Part shown: positions 1-8,700 of the stretch, in pieces
Layout of the letters: every line of letters starts with the position of its first letter
How positions within the stretch are numbered: position 1 is the stretch's first letter
Assembly: GCF_042649825.1 (NCBI RefSeq)
Contig: NZ_JBHSAB010000023.1
Location: forward strand, 124,001-188,000
DNA: 64,000 bases
Reading direction: 5' to 3'
Source: Legionella_C dresdenensis
Lineage (GTDB): Bacteria; Pseudomonadota; Gammaproteobacteria; Legionellales; Legionellaceae
The notes under the pieces: generated by a model
Databases searched by the model: none
What the model was told of the DNA's origin: nothing
Seen by the model: only the letters and a program-made list of their open reading frames with translations
Position numbers and translations under genes: made by a program

Positions 1-666
1 GCTCTGGTCGGCGCCAGCGGCTCTATCTTAAGTTATATTATGTGCGTTGGGATGAACCGCTCTATTTTCAATGTTATCTTTGGCGGTATCCAAAGCAGTG
101 GCGCCAGCCAGGCCGGCAGCAGCCGTGAAGGCCAGCAGGTGCATCAGGCTAATGGCGAAGACGCAGCATTTTTATTAAGTAATGCCAAAGACGTAATTAT
201 TGTTCCCGGTTATGGTATGGCGGTAGCGCATGCGCAGCACGCCGTGAAGGAACTGGTTGATGCGCTCAGAAAACGTGATATTCGCGTTCGCTTTGCGATT
301 CACCCGGTTGCCGGACGGATGCCGGGGCATATGAACGTTTTGTTGGCGGAAGCCAATATTCCTTATGACATTGTATTTGAGCAAAGTGAAATTAATCAGG
401 ATTTCGCAGCTTGTGATGTAGCCTTTGTGATTGGAGCGAATGACATTACCAATCCAGCTGCTAAATCCGATCCCTCTTCACCCATTTACGGTATGCCGGT
501 ATTAGAAGTTGAAAGAGCTAAAACCGTTTTGTTTGTTAAACGGGGTATGGCAGCCGGTTATGCGGGTGTTGAAAACGATTTATTCTATCGGGACAATACG
601 TATATGCTATTTGGCGATGCCAAGGTAATGACAGAATCGATTACCAAGGCGCTAGCTGCGTTATAG
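1..666 (+). CDS. pntB: NAD(P) transhydrogenase subunit beta, C-terminal part
   Basis: This is the last 221 codons of the beta subunit of the membrane proton-translocating NAD(P) transhydrogenase, which couples hydride transfer from NADH to NADP+ with proton movement. The frame is open to the left edge of the window, so the start lies outside. The opening residues (LVGASGSILSYIMC) are the end of the last membrane helix, followed by the domain III NADP(H)-binding fold: the PGYGMAVAHAQ loop, GRMPGHMNVLLAEA, and FVIGANDITNPAA followed by the YGMPVLEV and KRGMAAGYAG stretches. All are characteristic of PntB. The gene ends in TAG just before a palindromic repeat element. Identification is certain; only the N-terminal part is missing. 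Confidence 0.96.
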   Translation, partial: ALVGASGSILSYIMCVGMNRSIFNVIFGGIQSSGASQAGSSREGQQVHQANGEDAAFLLSNAKDVIIVPGYGMAVAHAQHAVKELVDALRKRDIRVRFAIHPVAGRMPGHMNVLLAEANIPYDIVFEQSEINQDFAACDVAFVIGANDITNPAAKSDPSSPIYGMPVLEVERAKTVLFVKRGMAAGYAGVENDLFYRDNTYMLFGDAKVMTESITKALAAL

Positions 667-672
667 GTTTTT

Positions 673-798
673 GCCATTAAGTTAAGAATCCTGTCATTCC
701 CGCGAAGGCGGGAATCCATTTCTCAAGTTGGCTCCTTACCTTGTTTGATGGATGGATCCCCGCCTTCGCGAGGATGACAAATTTCTTAACTTACTGGC
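673..798. repeat. Palindromic intergenic element with GCCATTAAGTTAAGAA ends, copy A
   Basis: The ends GCCATTAAGTTAAGAA and TTCTTAACTTACTGGC are near-perfect inverted repeats. Just inside each end sits a small hairpin (TCATTCCCGCGAAGGCGGGA and its partner CCCCGCCTTCGCGAGGATGA). The same 126-bp arrangement occurs near 16.3 kb, and an inverted, trimmed copy near 53.6 kb. It has no coding potential. It resembles a MITE or REP-type element and may also end transcription of pntB. Confidence 0.8.
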
Positions 799-970
799 GG
801 AGAGGCCGAACGAATCCAGGTAACGAGTGTTTTTTTCATATTGGTAAATTTATTTCCTCGACTTTTTATAAAAAAATCAATACATTACTATTTCTTTCTT
901 TATTAAAATTTGCCTCATAGGAAATTTATCTGTATCTTATTGCATTATTTCTACACATTAGGAGACTTAC

Positions 971-1357
971 ATGTTGCGAAAAATTGGTTTGGGACTATTA
1001 TGCGCGGGAGCTTTACTGGCCACCGATACAGCAGTAGCCCGAGTCCACGAACTGGCACCGCGTATGACGTTAAAATATACTCTTGAGCCAGGTCAACCAG
1101 AGGTTTTAACCAACTTCACCCTGTGGACTATTAACGCTGAGTGCACAATCAACACTGAAGATGACGCTGATATTATTCACGTTCGAGCATTAAACCGTTC
1201 TGGTGAAATTGATAACATCAAGCTTAAAACCAATGAAGAGCTGGATGTACTGGTCCGAAACAATCAAGTGTTGAAACTGAAAGCCGAATCTGCTGCTAAA
1301 GTTGAATTGGTCAATAATGGCGAGCACGTCCTGGTTGCTACGTGCAAAACCGCTTAA
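971..1357 (+). CDS. Small secreted protein of unknown function
   Basis: This encodes a 128-residue protein with a clear Sec signal peptide (MLRKIGLGLLCAGALLA, probable cleavage after the AVA near residue 23). The mature part is rich in beta-prone residues and has two cysteines, one in NAEC and one in VATC near the C terminus, which could form a disulfide in the periplasm. The start is well supported by an AGGAG ribosome binding site seven bases upstream of ATG. It stands alone between a repeat element and a convergent deacetylase gene. I do not recognise the family, so the function is unknown; an exported, periplasmic or surface location is inferred from the signal peptide. Confidence 0.75.
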   Translation: MLRKIGLGLLCAGALLATDTAVARVHELAPRMTLKYTLEPGQPEVLTNFTLWTINAECTINTEDDADIIHVRALNRSGEIDNIKLKTNEELDVLVRNNQVLKLKAESAAKVELVNNGEHVLVATCKTA

Positions 1358-1378
1358 GAATGCTTGAAGATTGGGAGT

Positions 1379-1400
1379 GTTGGGTCAAACGACCCAACCT
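1379..1400. repeat. 20-bp GTTGGGTCAAACGACCCAAC palindrome, solo copy
   Basis: This perfect palindrome lies between two convergent genes and could form a hairpin in either transcript, so a bidirectional terminator role is plausible. The same unit recurs at 3961, 42053 and, slightly altered, 63081, and forms the ends of the larger element at 48389. Confidence 0.75.
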
Positions 1401-1403
1401 ACC

Positions 1404-2267
1404 TTATTTAGACTCCAGTAACAAACTCATCATATCACTGATATCTTCATTTTTTGGCGTATCATTAATTGGCTTTTCGATTGAAGGCGCCGTTCCCTCC
1501 AGAGCTTCACTCAATGTAATAAACTTATACCCGTTCTTCTGATACATCTCGATAATATCGCCCAAGAAATGGCTATTGAGCAAATTGGCATGGATTAATA
1601 AAATCTGCCTGCTGCCTTCGCCGTTATTTTTTTTCGCTTTCGCTTCAGCCCTTAAGGTCTGGCTCCAGATATATCCCAGGTAACGTTTTTTAATCTGGTT
1701 CAGATTCTGCGGCCGTAAACGGTAAGGTATGGCAAACAATTGCTCGTTAAAACGGTAGTCTTTGCTATCAATGGTAACTGGAGCGATTTTATAATTGTGT
1801 TGCGCCAGATAATCATAGACAGCCTGTTTTTTCTCGCCCTTACTTTCAGCAAGATAAGGATAACGGAAATATTTTTGGCCAGTCATCAACGGCGCCAGTT
1901 TGCTATCCGCCCTGTCCACATCATCAATATATTTTTCTGCACTGACGTTATTCAGGCTTTTGTGGGTATAGGTATGGTTTCCCAGGACAAAGCCGTCATC
2001 CCGGAACTTTTCCAGTAATTGCCATTGATCTTTTTCAATGGAACCAGCAATAACGAAACCTGTAGCAGGTACATTATGATCTTTTAACGCCTGCAGGATT
2101 AGCATAAATCGCTCATTTTCACGGCGCAATTTATTAGGATCATTATTAGTTGAGCCGACAAACGGTAGGTCATCGATTGTTATCGCGATTTCTTTTACTT
2201 CCGCATAGCATGTAGAAAAAGCCGTCATTCCCAACAGTATAGAAGTAAGCAAACTTTTAGTGACCAT
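1404..2267 (-). CDS. Secreted polysaccharide deacetylase (NodB-type)
   Basis: This is a 287-residue protein of the carbohydrate esterase 4 / NodB family, which removes acetyl groups from N-acetylated sugars in chitin-like polymers or peptidoglycan using a divalent metal. It has an N-terminal signal peptide (MVTKSLLTSILLGM, cleavage near CYA), so it acts outside the cytoplasm. The catalytic motifs are visible in order: TIDDLPF with the Asp-Asp pair, GNHTYTHKSL with the metal-binding His-x3-His, and the RYPYL motif. The C-terminal half fits the beta/alpha barrel but the exact substrate cannot be read. An AGGGA ribosome binding site precedes the ATG. It is transcribed away from roxA with a gap of about 80 bases. 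Confidence 0.85.
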   Translation of the reverse strand: MVTKSLLTSILLGMTAFSTCYAEVKEIAITIDDLPFVGSTNNDPNKLRRENERFMLILQALKDHNVPATGFVIAGSIEKDQWQLLEKFRDDGFVLGNHTYTHKSLNNVSAEKYIDDVDRADSKLAPLMTGQKYFRYPYLAESKGEKKQAVYDYLAQHNYKIAPVTIDSKDYRFNEQLFAIPYRLRPQNLNQIKKRYLGYIWSQTLRAEAKAKKNNGEGSRQILLIHANLLNSHFLGDIIEMYQKNGYKFITLSEALEGTAPSIEKPINDTPKNEDISDMMSLLLESK

Positions 2268-2351
2268 TTGGCAATCCCTCGTTTTAAATTATCATCAAGC
2301 ATCCTTGCTTGCGGAGTCCTCATTACGAGAAATGCAATTATTATGCCGTGA

Positions 2352-3527
2352 TTATTTTTCAACAATCTCCAGCCACTGTAATTTCCATAACTCATAAAGA
2401 AATTCAAGGTCGGCGTCATTGCCAAGATATGGTTTTAATTCAACAGGCGCTATCGTATTATGCTCAGCAACCAGTCTGACAAGCCCGGTTGTGATATTGT
2501 TATTATCCCACTCACAGCCATTAATAAACAATTTCATCTGACTGCCTTCTGGTATAAAGGCAAATCGACAGACAGCGCTTTTTATCACTTCCTCGGCTTG
2601 CAGCAAGCCGGTTCTGAACTCTTCAATAGGGATAATTTCATCCGCCTCCAGCGGCATAGGCAATATCGATTCAGCATGGCGATCAATACTGGTTGCAAAG
2701 CAGCCAAACCATTTTTTTAAATTCTCTTCATCATCAAGAAGCTGTTGCAGGGCATTTTTTGCCTGTAGCCACGCGGTTTGCGGCAACTCTGCACTGGATT
2801 TAATTCCTGACCAATCCGGATCACGATACCAGATCTGATTGGCGTTGCCTGCCAGATGCTCGCCAAAACTATCCCATAGCTCCTGCCCCTCATAACTGCG
2901 ATAACCAAAAGAATAGGTCATACAATCATCACTTAGCGCAATGCCATTGTGAGCAACGTGCGGCGGCAAATAAAGCATATCGCCCGGCTCGAGAATAATT
3001 TCCTGCTCGATATCAAATTGCTTCATAATCCGTAAATCAAGCCCTTCCTGATAATTATCCAGGCGGCAATTTTTTGTGCTTAACTGCCATTTGCGCCGCC
3101 CCTGCGCCTGAAAAAGAAAAACATCATAATGATCATAATGCGGCCCTACTCCGCCATCAGTTACCGCGTAACTTATCATAACGTCATCAAACCGCCATTG
3201 CGGCAAAAAATGGAAATACCCAAGCAAATCAGCGACCTCAGGAACAAACCGATCCACGCCCTGCACGAGTAAAGTCCAATGGCTTGCCGGCAATTTTTGA
3301 AAATCCCGCTCCTCAAACGGCCCACGTTTCAGGTTCCAGGATAAATTTTTGCCCGGTTGTTGTAATACCAGCCTGCTTTCTATCTCTTCTTCCAGAGCAA
3401 GGCCTGCCAGTTCATCAGCGTTGATTGGATTTACAAAGTCAGGAAGCGCGTTACGGATTACCAGAAATTTCTTTTGCCAATATTCAGTTAAAAATTCATT
3501 AACCGTCATTTCCTGAAAATTTATCAT
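2352..3527 (-). CDS. roxA: 50S ribosomal protein L16 arginine hydroxylase (cupin/JmjC-type)
   Basis: This 391-residue protein matches the YcfD/RoxA family of Fe(II)/2-oxoglutarate oxygenases, which hydroxylate an arginine of ribosomal protein L16. The N terminus (FLTEYWQKKFLVIRNALPDF) is typical. The metal triad is H130 and D132 in GPHYDHYDVFLFQ plus H193 in PPHVAHNGIAL, embedded in the cupin barrel, with GRRKWQL following as in the family. The C-terminal part forms the dimerisation and winged-helix region. The length is close to E. coli YcfD (373 residues). AGAGGA precedes the ATG. It is a monocistronic gene diverging from a small secreted protein gene. Confidence 0.9.
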   Translation of the reverse strand: MINFQEMTVNEFLTEYWQKKFLVIRNALPDFVNPINADELAGLALEEEIESRLVLQQPGKNLSWNLKRGPFEERDFQKLPASHWTLLVQGVDRFVPEVADLLGYFHFLPQWRFDDVMISYAVTDGGVGPHYDHYDVFLFQAQGRRKWQLSTKNCRLDNYQEGLDLRIMKQFDIEQEIILEPGDMLYLPPHVAHNGIALSDDCMTYSFGYRSYEGQELWDSFGEHLAGNANQIWYRDPDWSGIKSSAELPQTAWLQAKNALQQLLDDEENLKKWFGCFATSIDRHAESILPMPLEADEIIPIEEFRTGLLQAEEVIKSAVCRFAFIPEGSQMKLFINGCEWDNNNITTGLVRLVAEHNTIAPVELKPYLGNDADLEFLYELWKLQWLEIVEK

Positions 3528-3619
3528 GGGTATTCCTCTTAAAAATATTGGCCGGCTCTCGGCAAAACAACATGGATTTGTCTATAATTTAGACTATTGA
3601 TCTATTTTGGAACAAGCAT

Positions 3620-3946
3620 ATGGAAACGCATTCTATAAAAAGACTGACCTTGCCAACAACCCTTGCCAGCATTCTTCTATTGTTTGCAGCTGCTTTTATC
3701 TGGTCAGATAAAACGTATGCCGGCCCTCCTCAGCTGAAACCGCCACAGGTCGCCTGGCATCATCCGCCGCCTGCCGGCGTTTATTATTACCGGCCGGGCT
3801 ATATGTATTACGGCCCACGTCATGGTACGTTCTGGGGTGGATGGAGCCCTTATTACAACCATGGCATGCTATGTCAGCGAAGTTGTCTTGTCGATCGCTG
3901 GAGCGGTACGCCTATCCGTTGTGTCAGCCGTTGTTTGTATGAGTAA
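3620..3946 (+). CDS. Small secreted Tyr/Pro/Gly/His-rich protein, unknown
   Basis: This is a 108-residue protein with a long N-terminal hydrophobic signal (LASILLLFAAAFIWS, cleavage near TYA). The mature part is rich in tyrosine, proline, glycine and histidine (HHPPPAGVYYYRPGYMYYG) and ends in a four-cysteine segment (MLCQRSCLVDRW and IRCVSRC), which suggests two disulfides. It looks like a surface or periplasmic structural protein. A TATAAT hexamer lies about 32 bases upstream of the start (3583-3588). I do not recognise a family. The composition and signal peptide make a real exported protein likely. Confidence 0.65.
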   Translation: METHSIKRLTLPTTLASILLLFAAAFIWSDKTYAGPPQLKPPQVAWHHPPPAGVYYYRPGYMYYGPRHGTFWGGWSPYYNHGMLCQRSCLVDRWSGTPIRCVSRCLYE

Positions 3947-3960
3947 TTTGAGAAACCCTT

Positions 3961-3982
3961 GTTGGGTCAAACGACCCAACCT
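3961..3982. repeat. 20-bp GTTGGGTCAAACGACCCAAC palindrome, solo copy
   Basis: An exact copy of the palindrome at 1379, again between two convergent genes (the Tyr-rich protein gene and the MFS transporter gene). A bidirectional terminator function is inferred from position and symmetry. Confidence 0.75.
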
Positions 3983-5171
3983 ACTTGTCTCTGCACATTA
4001 ATATCAGGAACCCCAAACCACCCAATGCCAGCGTTACCGGGATAATACCTACGCCGTAAACATAAGCCTTAGTTACTGTTGTACCGCCAAAGGTATCAAC
4101 CACGAAACCAATAGTTGAATGGAACGCATAGCCAAAGCTCATGATGATCATGTTGGCAACGGCCGTGGTCAATCCGGCAACTTGTTCGGAAACATAAGTT
4201 GATGCTTTATAAATAGCGAGAATCTGATAAGCAGAGCAAACGCCGACAACAATGAAGCTGATAATAATGCTATCCATTGACAACAACTTGAAAACCAGAG
4301 CAAAGAAGACACTGGCCATGATTAATGCCGTGGCAAATATAACAGCCAGATAATTGCCATGCCTTTCCGCAACAAAGCTTAACGCAGGCGCGCCAAAGCA
4401 CATACCAACGAAAATCATTGAGGGTAAATAACTTGCGGCTGTGGTATCAAAACCATATACCTGATGCAAGAAGCCTGAGCCCCATACATCGGCAAAGCCT
4501 TCCAGCGGTCCCACCATTAAGCCGGCACACAGGCAAAGGAAGATAACTTTTTTATTAGTAAATACTTCTTTGATATCGGCAACTATGGTGCTATTGCTGT
4601 TACCGGGTAAATCAGGAACAGTAAAATAAGTTACCAGCGCTAATAAACTGCCAAATATGGCAAAAATCTGGACTACGGGTTTATAACCTAAAGTACTGCA
4701 CATATAACTTAAAGGCCCGCCGCCATAGATAGCTCCAATCAAACCGATTGTCACCGACAGGCTTAACATACGAGTGAAACGGTTTTCTGCGAAAATCATG
4801 CGAATAATTTTGAAAGTGCCCAAAATTGCCGCTGACGATCCCATACCAATCAGCAATCGTCCTATCACCGGATAAACCCAGTGACTTGCAAACAGGATAG
4901 GTAACAAACCAATTACGGTAAGCAGGATACAACCAGTCATTACCTTGCGCGGTCCGAATCGGTCGAGCATAATCCCTATGGGTAAATGCATTAAAGAATA
5001 GCCAATGTAGTAAATGCCTGAATACTGTCCAAATACAGTCGTATCGATATGAAATTGCTGGATTATATCGTTAAGCATGATATTGGGCATTACCCGCAAA
5101 ATATATTGATAGGCATAAAACAAGGAAGCGATCATCCATATAACCCAGGCAACGGGATTTGATACAGGCAT
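3981..5171 (-). CDS. MFS transporter
   Basis: This 396-residue protein has about twelve hydrophobic segments and belongs to the major facilitator superfamily of secondary transporters of the inner membrane. The cytoplasmic loop between helices 2 and 3 carries the MFS signature as PIGIMLDRFGPRKVMTG (G-x3-D-R-x-G-x-R-x-x). The RLLIGMGSSAA segment is helix 4. The family resemblance is to the Legionella/Coxiella-type MFS permeases that transport amino acids or small organic compounds, but the substrate cannot be read from the sequence. The start has a GAGAG ribosome binding site. The stop codon overlaps the end of the palindrome at 3961. Confidence 0.88.
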   Translation of the reverse strand: MPVSNPVAWVIWMIASLFYAYQYILRVMPNIMLNDIIQQFHIDTTVFGQYSGIYYIGYSLMHLPIGIMLDRFGPRKVMTGCILLTVIGLLPILFASHWVYPVIGRLLIGMGSSAAILGTFKIIRMIFAENRFTRMLSLSVTIGLIGAIYGGGPLSYMCSTLGYKPVVQIFAIFGSLLALVTYFTVPDLPGNSNSTIVADIKEVFTNKKVIFLCLCAGLMVGPLEGFADVWGSGFLHQVYGFDTTAASYLPSMIFVGMCFGAPALSFVAERHGNYLAVIFATALIMASVFFALVFKLLSMDSIIISFIVVGVCSAYQILAIYKASTYVSEQVAGLTTAVANMIIMSFGYAFHSTIGFVVDTFGGTTVTKAYVYGVGIIPVTLALGGLGFLILMCRDK

Positions 5172-5421
5172 AATAAACTCTCTATTAATAATTGGTTCTA
5201 AGTAAAAGCTAATTTTTTTAAAAGAAAAGTAGTATCCGCCTTAGCGGAGGATGAGGCGCAGAAGGCTTTGATAAATTTGATAAGGCAAATTATGGCAATT
5301 TATCATGCGTAATTCTCGAAAATATAGCTGATGACCAGCTTTTATATTAAACAGCTTACGTAATAATTGCAATAGGTAGCGGCGGATGTATATCTCTCTG
5401 GCAGCTCTCTCTCTCCCATAT
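5172..5421. other. Non-coding stretch before the IS903-like element
   Basis: There is no convincing gene here. A short hairpin with TCCGC and GCGGA arms lies near 5236-5251. The open frames on the minus strand are short and without ribosome binding sites. This stretch probably carries the promoter of the MFS gene. Confidence 0.5.
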
Positions 5422-5707
5422 GGCTTTGTTGAATAAAAAGTAGCCTTGATGCAGCGGAGCGTAATCAAGGTTTCTATCGCGCATGCATGCACTCATGCCT
5501 TGCAAGTTCAGAGCAAGTAATCCCTCTCCTCTAAAGGCTTTTTGCAAACACGCATGATGTCATCCTGACGCTCCCAGATGCCATCCCTGGCATCTGAGGG
5601 TTTGCAAAAAGCCTTTAGAGGAAAGGGATTACTGGAGAGACTTGTAAGGGTTCTTAATCTGATTCTTCTCGCAGGCTTTGCCAAATATTGATTTATTTAA
5701 CAAAGCT
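5422..5707. mobile_element. MITE-like element with IS903-type ends, copy 1
   Basis: The left end GGCTTTGTTGAATAAA and the right end TTTATTTAACAAAGC are inverted repeats. The sequence matches, from memory, the terminal repeat of the IS903 group of the IS5 family. No transposase is encoded. Inside are a small palindrome (CCTTGATGCAGCGGAGCG then TAATCAAGG) and a long palindrome with arms of about 34 bp (AGTAATCCCTCTCCTCTAAA near 5516 and its complement near 5620), capped by CAGATGCC/GGCATCTG. An inverted second copy lies at 22622-22930. It is probably mobilised in trans by an IS5-family transposase. Confidence 0.7.
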
Positions 5708-5731
5708 TATCTGATGATGGCGTAATTGGTA

Positions 5732-5737
5732 TATAAT
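5732..5737 (+). promoter_or_regulatory. Possible -10 box for the giant LRR-transglutaminase-AAA gene
   Basis: A perfect TATAAT lies 31 bases before the ATG at 5769, in the context GGTATATAATATAC. No good -35 hexamer is visible 17 bases upstream, so an activator may be needed or the assignment may be wrong. No strong Shine-Dalgarno sequence precedes the start. Confidence 0.35.
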
Positions 5738-5768
5738 ATACAAAGTGATAATTATTTAATCCAATCAA

Positions 5769-8700
5769 ATGACTGACCTGACACGCTTATATTTAAAAGA
5801 AAAAACCAGCAAATTAAAATACAGTGCCACACCAAAAGGAAGCATCGACATTGACCGCTTGCTGAGAGGGCTGAGTTACTGGCGTACTAATTCGCCGGCG
5901 ACCAAATTAAAACCGAAGGCTCTGGTATTAGCTGACTGGCGCGCTGGGAGTTGGTCTGAAGATAAAATAGAAAAAACCAAGCACCTGGTTAAAATACTAC
6001 TGGAAAAACAATTTCCCATCTATATCTGGCAAGGATCCCATCTGTTAAAAATAACCACGGATAACATAGACCTGCTGGATGACAAGCGCATCAGGAAAAA
6101 TATTACACCTGATCAGAATAAAGACATTATAAAAAAAACAGCGGCCGATTATAAGCTTGGTCACGATCAGGTTCATATTATTAATGATTATTGGCTTGAT
6201 TACTTGCTTGAAGAACAGGATGATCCCGCGAAGCATAATCTTGACGTTCAGGATGTTCTGAACCATAACCCCCCCAAGGAATATAGCAGATTTAAAACTG
6301 ATTTAAGTAAAAACCTGGCGGCAGTATTACCTGCAAGCATCCCTCCTGTTACCACAATAATCCATAGTCAGTTTAGCGATAATGCAAATGACCTAATCAA
6401 GCAACTAAATGGATTACTTCCCCAGGCAGAATGCCTGACGCAAATTAAAAGCCTTGAGCTTAACCAGACTAGCTTAATAATCCTCTTGCAAACAGGGACT
6501 CTTGTATACCATGGCTCGACATTTACCCTTGAACAGCTTGCTGATATTGAACAGCTAAAGCTGTCGCTTTTGGACAGTGAGGCAATGCCAGACCTGACTC
6601 AGCTTCTACTAAAAACCCCAAAACTAAAGACACTCATTTTCAATATACAGATAGATGATTTTAATTTAACAGAACGCACTATTCTTCCATGCCTTGAAAA
6701 CATTATATTCAAAAACGGCGGTACAATAAACGATAATTTTATTGATAATCTGGTTGCGCCTAACGCTCAGAGCCTTAAAAAATTCAAGGCTCCTGATTGC
6801 GAGGTTAAAACCAATGGAAATACCATTCTTTCATTACCTAATATGGAAGAATTAAATTTTCAAAGTAGCGTCATCAATCGGGCTCAAATTCAGACATTCC
6901 TGACAGACTGCCCAAAGCTTAAAAAGATTAATCTCCTGCATTGCGCGCAGCTTAAGAGCGAACAAGAAATATTGGAAGCAACTGCTTTCACACAAGCCAA
7001 TCTCAGCGCCAATAATTTGAATTTAGTACCTTTACTTAGAGGCCCGAACGTACTGGCTACAACTGGAATACTAACTACAGCTGAAGGAGAGTTTTTTTTA
7101 CCGGATATTCAGGCTTATAAATGGCTATCCACGAATATTCCATTAATAGAATCACTGACTGAACGGCCCGCGATCAACCGTTTATCATTTAAGGACTGCC
7201 TTATTCCTGCAATGAGTTTACAGCTTCTTTTACGCGCCGCTCCCAATATTAAGCGTCTGGATATCTCCAGATGCCGAGGTTTGGCAGAGGCAGAGCTTAC
7301 CGATTTTTCTTTAAATAAGCTTGAAGAACTCCAGATTACAAATACTCCTATTGCACCCGATCTCTTAAGAAAGATATTGAGCCAGGCTTCTAATTTGTGT
7401 GTACTTAGCTTAGAAAAAATAGAGGCGCCAGATTTAAATTTTAACTCTTTAAACCTGCAAAAATTAGAGCAGTTAACAATTAGCGAAACCAATCTTTCCA
7501 TACAAAATCTGCAAAATATCCTGATTGGCACAACACGTCTCAAAAGACTTGACCTCAACAAGGTCGCTCTAGCCTCGGAAATGTTAAACAATCTCGATCT
7601 TGGTAACCTGGAAGAGCTCACCCTCCACGGCTGTGATATCAATGACGAAGCCTTATTAACTATTCTGGCTAAAGCGCCCAAATTATATAAAATTGAGATT
7701 ATGTCATGCCCTGGTATCTCTGCCGAACTGAGTGCAAAGATTGAGAAGCAAGGATATAGTTACGACAACATTGACTATTTAGTAAATAAATTTAAAGATT
7801 GGATGCCGAAGGTATATTCTTCCTCAGAAACATCGCCAATACTCGAAAACAACCAGCACAAGCTCGATGCAGATACCAAACCCGATCCGAATAAAACATT
7901 TAAAGTAGAACGTATTTTTCATACCCTTGATGGCAGTCCAGCGCCTTCGGTGAATCACGATCGCAGAGCTGTATTTAATGCCTATAGTTTAAACCCCGAT
8001 CCCTGCGTAGTTAAAGATGCTTTCAATTTATTTAACAGGGGTGGCCTTGACCTTATTGAACGGCCAATGGCTGCCTGTCAGGAAGATGTTTTTTTCTTCG
8101 GTAAATCGCTTCCTAAAGTTAAATACGGCCAGCGTTTTTACGGCAAACAAGTCTTAAACCTAACTCATGAATGGCAGGCTATTGGTTCCCGGTCAGCTAA
8201 TGAAGTCATGACTCATTATCATGTCGATCCCGGGCCTGTAGAAATAGCCTATTCGCAACGAGACAATTTATATTATATTCGTACCAAAGGAAAACCAGTC
8301 GAGACTGTACTTGATTTTCTGATAGAAGTTCCCAACACTAACATTGCAGTGCCTAATGCAGTAAAAACACTGGCGAAAAAAATCAGAAAGTATCATGAAA
8401 AAGAACTAAAGCTGCCCTCCCATTCGCTAACAGGCAAGCAATATCTCGATGCCATTGAGCAACAGACAGCGGGCGCTTGCCGTCATCGCGCGCTTGCCTT
8501 TTGCCATCTGCTAAACAAGCAATATCCGGAAATTCAAACACGAATTGTAGATAATGATTGCCATACCTACGTGGAAACCCTCCATAATGGGCACTGGGTA
8601 GCGCATGATTTAGGCGGTTATCCCGCTAAACTGGAGATTCAGGACAACCTTAAACATAAGCCCCCGCCTGCTCGACAATCAACGCCCGATAATCCGATAC

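Noticed and set aside
7115..7681. A 188-codon minus-strand frame inside the LRR region
   Set aside because: It is a shadow of the leucine-rich repeats; the plus-strand frame has clear domain structure across the same bases.
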